From JAHBVY01 sp964415255 (lineage in GTDB: Bacteria > Myxococcota_A > Polyangia > Polyangiales > Polyangiaceae): 28,634 nucleotides of DNA. The translations under genes were made by a program, and so were the position numbers. The notes under the pieces are model-generated. The model worked only from the letters and a program-made list of their open reading frames with translations, was not told the DNA's origin and did no database searches. The stretch lies in NCBI GenBank assembly GCA_964415255.1, contig CAYQAC010000060.1:1-28634 (forward strand), in the 5' to 3' direction. Shown piece by piece: positions 7,665 to 16,700 of this stretch (positions are counted from its first letter, which is position 1; every line of letters begins with the position of its first letter).

Positions 7665-7715
7665 CGATCCTAGGCGTGGGGTTCTGATAGGCTCGCGCTT
7701 CACCCCGGGAGCAGC

Positions 7716-10700
7716 ATGGCGGACGAGAGCGGCGATCCTCAGCACCCTTCCACGACCCGCAGCGACAGCCGCGCTCCAGCGCGGCGACCCTCGCTGATCC
7801 CCAGCGCGCTCGACAGCGCCCTGGAGGCGCCGCTGCAAGACGAAGAGCACCTGCTCGAGAGCTTGGTGTCAGCCCTCGCGCGGGGTGAGCCGCTCACCGA
7901 GCGCTGGTCACAGCTGAGCGCTGCGGCGGCGCGCGATGGGCGCCGCGCCGAGCTCGGCGCCGCCTACGAGCGGGTGATGGGCAGCGCTCGGGTGCGGGTG
8001 ATGGCGCCGGCGCTGCGCGCGGAGCTCCAGCTCCACGCGGCGCGCTTCTGGGAGGACGCGGGTGAGCTGGCCGCCGCCATGCGAAGCGCGGAGCGCGCGC
8101 TGGCGCTGGCTCCAGACAGTGCCCCTGCCTTTCAGCTAACGCGAGAGCTCGCGCTACAAGCCGAGGACGCCGCGCGCCTCGCCCAACTCTACTTGACGCG
8201 CTTGCCGCTGCTGCCAAGTGACGCGGAGCGGATCACCTCACTGCGTCAAGCGAGGCTCTTACTCTCGCAGCTTGAGGCGGCGGAGGAGGCGAGCCTCCCC
8301 TTGCTTGAGCAGCTCTCCCAGCTCGAGCCTCACGACACGGAGATTTTGGCGACCCTCGCCGCGCGCCACCTCGCAGCTGGGCGGCCGAAGCGCGCCGCGG
8401 AGGCGATGGAGCGTGAGCTCGTGGCGCTGGAGCCGCTGGAGCCGCTGGAGCCGCTGGAGCCGCAAGGCAGCGAACCAGCGGAGGCGGCTGTCCAGGTGCG
8501 GCGCGTGGAGCTGCACCGCGCCGTGAGCCAGCTGTACTTGGGGTCGCTCGGCGCCCGCGAACCAGCGCTCACTCACCTCACGGCGCTGCTCGAAGCCGAT
8601 CCGCACGACGCGGACGCGCGCAGCGCCTTGAGCGGCCTGCTTGATCAACGTGCCCTGGCTGGGCGCGCCGCCGGCGCGCTCGCGCGCGCCTACCAAAAGA
8701 CAGATCAGCTGAGCGATGCCGCCCGGCTGCTCACGCTTGAGCTGGGGCTCGCGGCGGGTTCACGGCGCGGTGAGGTGGCGCGCGAGCTCGCCTTGCTGAA
8801 GCAAGATCACCTAGATGACCCGGCTGGCGCCCGTGAGCTGCTCGAGCCGCTGGTGTCACGCGACCCAGCGGACGACGATCTGCGCGAGCGCTACGTCGCC
8901 TTGTGCGCGCTCGTGGACAAGCGCCTCGACGCGGCGCGCCTGCTCGCGCGCTCAAGCACCGCGGTGAAGGATCCAGACGCCAAGGCGCGGGTGCTAAGTC
9001 AGGTGGGGCGTCTGTTCTTGCAGAGCGGCGAGGAGCGCCGCGCGCTGACCGCGCTGCAGTCGGTGCTGGAGACCGGCTCCAAGGAGCCGTGCGTGCTGCG
9101 CGCTGCCTATGAGCTGATCGAAATCTACTCGCGCGCCGGGGACGCGCGCCGGGTGGCCCACGCGTTGGCGAGCGCCGTCGAGCTGGAGGTGGAGCCGGCG
9201 CGCCGTCATCCAGCCGCTGAGCGCCTCGCGCGGCTGGCGGAGGAGCTGGCGGAGCCGCGCTTGAAGCTCGCTGCGCTGAGCGCGCTGGTCGACTCGCCTA
9301 GCGGCGAGCACGCCCTTTCGCAGCTGTCCTTGGCTTACTCCGAGCAGCGCGATGAGGCTGGGCTCGCGTGGGTGCTTGAGCGGCGCGCTGAGCGCGCCGG
9401 CACCGAGGAGGCGCGTGAGCTGCTCCAGCAGGCAGCGCGACTACACGCTGAACGACTCGGCGATCGGCGCGCGGCGATCCGGCTGTGGGAGCTCGCCGTG
9501 ACGCGCTACGGCGCTGGCACGGCCGCGCACGAGGAGCTGTGCCAGCTGTACGAAGCGGAGCGCGACTACGAGAAGCTGGCGCCGGCGCTGCGCGCGCTCG
9601 CCAAGGCGCTGCCTGAGCCTGAGCGGCTCGACGTGCTCGTCAAGGCGGGGCGCCTGGCGAGCGAGCGACTCGGAGACGCCGCCTGGGCCCTGAGCTGCTT
9701 CGAGGAGGCGCTCACCATCGAGCCTCACTCAGAGGCCACCCAGGCCGCCGTGTGGCGATTGGCCGCCCTCCCTTCAGCTGGCCCGGAGCCGCTCGAGGCG
9801 GCGGTCCAGGCCGTGAACGTGCTCGGGCTCACGGCGAGCCGGCTCGCTGACGCTGGCTTGGAGTCGCGCGTGCTGCGCTGGCGGGCGGAGCACGAAGCGG
9901 ACCCAGCGCGCGCGCTCGCGGCCTATCAGGCGCTGCTGCGCCACGTGGAGCAGGGCACGCTCGACAGCGCGGCGAGCCTCTCGGTGATCTTGGGCGGCCT
10001 TCACGCGGCCTTCCAGGCCGAGCCGGGCGCCGTGTCTAGTTGGGTGAGGCGGCTCAGCCGCGAGCACCTCGCGCCGTCCGAGGGGAGCAGCACGGCCGAG
10101 GTGATCGCGCGGCTGAGTGAGCTCCTCGGTGAGGGGCCGCTTCAATCCACCGAGCAGGTGTGGGTGGCGGAGGCGCTCGCCCAGGCTCTTGGAGCCACAG
10201 GTGAGGACCAGGCGGCGATCGAGGTGCTGCGTCGGGCGCACGCGTTCGCGCCAGAGCACCCAGGCCTCGTTGAGCAGATTGAGTCGCTGCTCGCCCAGGG
10301 GGGTACACCGTCAGAAAGACTGACGTTTTACCAAGAGGCCCTCACGGAGGCGACTGGCGAGCGTCGCGTGCAGCTGTTGCAGGGGCTGGCCCGGCTCCAC
10401 CGTCGTGAGCTGGGTGACCCTGCGGCCGCGCGCGATGCCTGGCGGGAACTGCTCGAGATCGATCCACTCGACGCTGCTTCGCACGCCTCGCTGGTGGAGA
10501 TCTACCAAGAGCTGGGTGAGCTGCGCGAGGCAGAAGAGGAGCTGCATCGCGCGCTGCCGCTCTTCACGGGAGCACAGCGGCTGAAGGCGCAGCTCCGCTT
10601 GGCCTCGGTGTGCGACGCGCTGGAGCAGCCTGCCGAGGCGCTCGGCTACTACCTGATGGCGCTCCGTGGCGGGCAAGAGCAGCTCGTCATGACTGACGCC

Positions 10701-13700
10701 GAGCTGACGCGCGCCGAACAGCTCGCGGTGGCGCTCGATGACGCGAGCGCAGAGGGCCAGTTGCTTGAGCATCGCCTGGCGGGAGAGCAAGCGGCCGAGC
10801 GGCGCGCTCAGGTGGAGCTGCGCTACGCCGCCTTGCTTGAGGAGCGTCTGAACCAACCACAAGCAGCACGCTCACACTGGCTGTTGGCGGCGGATCTGGC
10901 TGAGCACGAGCTGGGTGACCCAGCGCTCAGCGTTCAGGCGCTGGGCCGCGCGCTCAACCTTGGGCAAGCTGAGGCCAACCTCGGGCGGCGCCTAGCACGC
11001 CAGCTCGCCGCGCTGGGCCGCCTCGCGGAGGTCAAGCCGGTGATGGAGCGCATCGCAGAGGACGCTGGGTTGTCCGCCGCCATGACGGTCCTAGCGGAGC
11101 TTGAGCCGCTCGTCACAGCGCCTAACGGCGCCCAGTCAACGGGGCACTTGGGGGGTACCCTGCGAGTGGGCTCAGAGACGCTCAGCGGGAGCCAACCCCC
11201 CCAAACTCCCGAGGATCTGGCGTCTGATCCGCTAGTCGCGCTTGAGTCAGCTACGCTGACGGAGTCCTCAGAGACTGAGGCTTCGGCGACGCCCCTGGGG
11301 CTTAAGTCAGATGGGCTGACGGATGCGTCAGCTGACGCCGAGGCGCGCCAGGTGCTGGCTGAGCTCGCTGAGGCCTTGGCCGCGAGCGCGACCCGGCCTG
11401 TCGATCTGGAGGAGCTCTTGGCGCTGCAGCTCCGCGCCCTGGCGCCGCTGCCCGAGGCGGCGCCTCGGGTGATCGCGGCTTATCAGCAGCTCGCTGCGCT
11501 GCGGCCCAGCGCGGAGCTGTTCCAGAAAATTGAGGCCTACCTCCGCGCGCTGGAGGCGCCCGCGCCCGCGGCCTACCGGTGGTTGTTCGAGGCGCGGGTT
11601 GCGCGCGCCGAGGAGCCGCTGCCGATCTGGCTTGAGTGGGCTCAGGTGGAGGAGCAGCTGCTGGGCGCACCGCAGGCGGCCGAGCAGCTGCTCGCGCAGG
11701 CGCTGGAGCGCGACCCGGAGCACGACTCGGCGCGCTCTGAGCTCAGCCGCTTGATGCTCGCGCGCGGCGACGCGAAGGGCGCCTCGGCGCTGCTTGAGGC
11801 GCGCCGCGCGGAGGCGACGGGGGAGGCGCGGGTCGTGATGGATCTCCAACTGGCGCGCCTGTGGCTCTCGGATGATGAAGCCGCTGCAGGGGGGCTCCAG
11901 CTGCTCTCGGAGGTGCTCAAGCGGGACCCAGGCCACGCCGCCGCGCTGGAGCTCGGGCTCACTGCCCTCAAGCGGCCAGCCCTCGCGGCGCAGGTCGCGG
12001 AGGTGCTAGGTCGCGCGCTCAGCGCTCAGGCTGAACCGACGCTGGCCCGCGCCCTCCACGCTGAGCTGGTCTCGCTGTCGCGTGGGGTGCCGGAGCTGCG
12101 CGCCGCGCGGCTTGGTTGGCTGGAGCGCGGGGTCTCGTTGCTCGAAGGGGGCGCGCCGGAGGAGGCGCTCGCGCGCTGCCTTGAGGCGGCGCTTGAGCTG
12201 CCTGAGGCGGCGGCGTTGTGGGACGCCGCCGAGCGCTTGACCCGTGAGGTGGGGGATCCTGCGCCGCTGCGCGCCGCCTACACCGCCGCCCTAGCCGCGC
12301 AGTCAGGTGAGCAGACGCTCGCCGGCGCAGGCGAGTCGGCAGCGTCCGCGCCACCAGCCTCAGTCGCTCAGTCAGCTGAACTCACTTCAAGGGAGGGCGC
12401 TGGGGCCAAGCCTGAGTTGATTGAGGAGCTCGGGCGCCGCCTCGTCGACACCTTGGAGGAGTGGTTCGACGAGCCAGACCAGGTGGTGGAGCTGCTCAGG
12501 CTGATCGTCCATTTCGCTCCGACGGCCAGCTGGGCGCTCGATCGCCTGAAGCTCGCTTGGAGCGCCAGCGCGCGCTGGGGTGAGTTGTTCGAGGTCTACG
12601 ATCGGCTGCTGATGCTCGAAGAGCCAGGCCTCAATCGCGCCGCGCTGCTCGAAGAGGCCGCGCTCGCCGCCCGAGATTTCGCGGAGGACCGCCCGCGCGC
12701 CATCCGCTACCTTGAGGCGTTGGCCGAGCTGCGGCCAATGGACACCCGCGTGGAGTCCCACCTTGAGCGCTTGTACGAGCGCGAGGAGCTGAACCAGCCA
12801 CTGATCGAGCTGATCACCGCGCGGCTGCCGCGACTGCCGGCTGATGAGGCGTTGAGCCAGCGCCTCCGCGTCGCCTCGCTGTGGCTCAGCTCGAACGAAC
12901 CTCGCCAAGCCTTCAGTGAGCTCGCCGCCTGCCTTCAAGAGGCGACCGCTCCGGGTGCGCGCGCTGAGGCCTACGCGCTGCTTGAGCGCCTGCTGGAGCT
13001 GCCGTTGCCACCTGAGTCGCTGCCACCTGGCACCGGCGCGCGTCGTCGTCGTGCGCTAGGGGTCCGCGATGACGCCGCCCTGTTGCTCAAGGAGCACTAC
13101 GCGGCGCAGGGGCGCCTTGAGCAAGTCGCGCGGATGCTCGAGATTGAGCTTGAGGCAGCGCCTAGCGCTCAAGCCTTGACGGAGCGGCTCAAGGAGCTGA
13201 TCGCGCTGCGCCTCACCAGTCTGAACGATCCGCTCGGCGCGTTTCAACACGCAGGGGAGCTGGTGGAGCTCCAGCCAGGGAACCCTGAATATCGCGGGGA
13301 GCTCGCGGCGCTCGCCGCTCAGGCAGGCTTAGGGCTCCGCCACGCTGAGCTCTTGGTGCGGATCGCCGCGAGCTGCGAGGCGGCGCTCGCGAGCGAGCTC
13401 TGCTCTGAAGCGGCGCAGGTGTTTGAACGTGAAGGGGACCTAGGGCGCGCCAGGGACCTCCTGAGCTCAGTCACCCACGCTGAGGGCGCTGGGCGCGCGC
13501 TGCGGCTCGAGGCCGCCCAGCGCTTGGACGCGTTGCTCGCTCAGGCTCAGCAGGATACCGAGCGCGCCGACGTGCTCGAGCACCTGGCGGAGCTCTCCCG
13601 TGAGGCGGACGAACCTAGCTTGCGGGCCGGTGCGCTGACCGAAGCGGCGCGGCTCGCCCAGGAGGCGCTCGACGATCTGCCTCGCGCAGCGCGGCTCTGG

Positions 13701-16700
13701 CGCGCGCGGCTCGTCGACCAAGCGGACGATCAGGCGGCGCTAGATGGCCTGGTGACCACGCTGCGCCGGGCTGGAGCGAGCGCCGAATTGGTTCGTGCAC
13801 TTGACGATCGGGCGGCGCTCCCCGGTCGCGAGGCGGCGCGTCGAGAAGATCAGGTGGAGGCGGCCGCGCTGGTCGAGACAGCGCTCGCTGATCCAGCCGC
13901 CGCCATCTCCCGCTGGGAGGCGGTGGAGGCGACGCTCAGCGCCGAAGAAGACAGCTTCCATGCCTTGTGTCGCCTGTACTTGTCTGAGGCGCGCCACTCG
14001 GAGCTGGCGGCTCGGCTTGAGCGCGAGGCGGCGCACGAGGCCGCCGCCGGGGAGGATCAGCCGAACGAAGTCGGCGCTGAGCGGAGCGAGCGCAGCCGCG
14101 CGCTGTACCGGCGCTTGGCGGAGGTGCACCTCGCGCACACGGGGGATGTGCCCGCCGCGCTCCAGGCGTTCTCCTTGGCGGGAGAATGGGAGCTCGCCAC
14201 CGCCGCGGTGAAGGCCGTGCGCGACCCAGAGCTTGGGCTGAGCGCTTGCGTGGAGCTGCACCGGCTCGCGGCGCGAAGTTGGCAGCAGGGCGACGAGCGC
14301 GCTTGCGTGGTGACGCGCTGGGCGATCCAAGATCTGCGGGAGCGCTGGCTCGAGCGAGGGCGTCACCAGGCGGTGGTCGACTTGCTGCTCGACGCCGCGG
14401 AGCTTGGGTTCGACGCCGCCTCACGGCGGGCGTTCCAATACGACGCCGCCATCTTGCTCCAGGAGCGCCTGAGCGATCCAGGGCGCGCGGCGGCGCTCTT
14501 GACCCAGGTGGTGGATGAGGCGCCGGGTGATGAGCTGTCAGCGCAGAGCGTGCCGCGGCTCGCGCTGCTCTTCGATGAGCTCAAGGACGGTGAGGGCAAG
14601 GTCCGGCTGTGGGAGCAGCAAGCGATGAGCCACGAAGCGTCAGGCGACCGCGCAGGCGCCGCGCGGCTGTGGGCGCGTGGCGCGCAGCTCGCGGAGACCG
14701 AGCTGAAGGATCTGGCCCGCGCGCGCGGCGCGCACCGGCGTGGCGCGGCGCTCGGCGGGGAGGCGTCGCTCGTCGCCCTGGTGCGGCTCCACGCCGCCGC
14801 TGGGGAGCTGCGCGAACAGGTCGAGGCGCTCGAGTGGCTCTGCGCCGGGGGTAACCGAGAGGCGCTGGCGGAGCGCGTGCTCGAGCTCGCGACCGCCTAC
14901 GAGGCGCTCGGTGAACGCGCGGCCGCGCGCGATCGTCTGGAGCAGGCGCTCGGCCGCGCCATCGATGTGGGTTCGGTGCGCCAGCGGCTGGCGGGCCTCT
15001 ACCGTGCCGATCGAGATTACCCGCGGCTCGCGGAGCTGCTCGCCGAGGAGGCGCGCCGCGAGCCGGCTCTGCCACGGCGGCGCGCTCTGTTCGAGGAGGC
15101 AGCCAACCTCTACTTAACCGAGCTCCGCGCTCCCGCGCAGGCCTTGCCGCTGCTCACGCAGGCGCTGGCAGCCGAGCCGAGCGACGTGGCGCTGCGGCTG
15201 CACGTGGCGCAGCAGCTCACCGAACAGGGCGGCGACGCGGGCCTCACCCACGCCGAGGAGCTCTTGCGTGAACAGCTCGTGTGGTACGGGGCGCGGCGAC
15301 CCAAGGAGCGCGCCTCGGTGCACCACCGCCTCGCGCAGGTGCTCGCCCGCGCTGGCAAAGAGGGCGCGCTCGCGGAGCTTGAGCTCGCCGCGCGTATCGA
15401 CCCCGCCCACCCTGAGCTGCTGGCCGAGCTCGGGCGCGTCGCCTTCGAAGCGGGCCAGCATCGGCGCTCAGAGCAGGCCTTCCGGGCGCTGCTCCTGGTG
15501 CTCAAGCCGAGCGGTGAGCCCCCTGCCGACGCGCCGAGCCGCGCCGAGGCGTTCGTGTACCTGAGCGAGCTGGCGGTGCTGGAGGATGATCCTGCGCGCG
15601 CCACCGAGTTCGTCGAGAGCGCGTTTGAGGCTGCGCTTGAGAGCGAACATGAGGGGCGGCGCCTGGAGCAGACCTTGCGTGTCCGTCGGCGCCACGAGCT
15701 GCTCGCCCGGGTGGTGGAGGCGCGGCTCCAGCAAGCGACGAGCCCAGCTGAGACAGCGCGCGCGCTCGCCGACTTGGTGTTGCTCTACGCCGAGGGCACG
15801 CTCGGCTCGGCGCCGGCGGGGCGAGATCGGGTGAGGCAGCGCGCCGAGTGGGTGCTGGAGGCGCTGGATGAGTCGCCGCAGCCGAGCGAGCTGGCGTGGT
15901 CGGCGCTGGGTCAAGTTTATGAGTGGCTTGGAGATCGTGAGCGTGAGGCGGCGGTGCTTGAGCGTCGCGTTGCCGCCGGCGGCACGACGGACGTCGAGGC
16001 GCTGTACCGCCTCGCCGAGCTGAGGTTGGCGGAGCCTGCCAGCACCAGTCAGGGGATCGATCTACTCGAGCGCGCACTAGACACTGAAGCTGACTGGGAC
16101 CGCGCCGACCGCCTCTTGAGCTCCGTTTTGGCGGATCCCGCGCTCCCCGAACGCACGCAGGCGGCGCGGCTGCTTGAGGCCATCTCACGCGTGCCCGAGC
16201 GTGAGGCCTCGCTGCTCGTGGCGTTGGCGGAGCTGGCGCAGAGCGAGGGCGCCCAGCCAGTGCGAGAGGGCTACGCCTTGGCGCTGCGCCGCGGTGAGCG
16301 CGAGCTAGCCCGCCAGATCTTGGAGCACGGAGTCCGAGCGACGCTCGACCCAGAGGACGCCGCCTGGGCGCGGCTGACGCTCGGACAGCTCCTTGAGCAA
16401 GATGGAGAGCTTGAGCACGCGCTCAGCTTGCAACAGGAGGCCTTCCCGTTGCTTGAGCCTGAGGCGGGCCGCGCGCTGCTGTTGCGCTTGGCTGAGGCGG
16501 CGAGCGAGGCAGGAGAGCCCCAGCGCGCGGTGGAGCTCTTGCACCCACTGCGCGCCGACTCGCCCGCTGACCCTGCCGTGTGGCGCCCGCTCGCGCGACT
16601 ACTCAGCGCACCTGACCAGACGGAGGAGCGCCTAGCGGTGATCGTGGCGGCGCTCGAGCAAGCCACCGAGATCGACGAGCGCGCCGAGCTCGAGGCGCTG

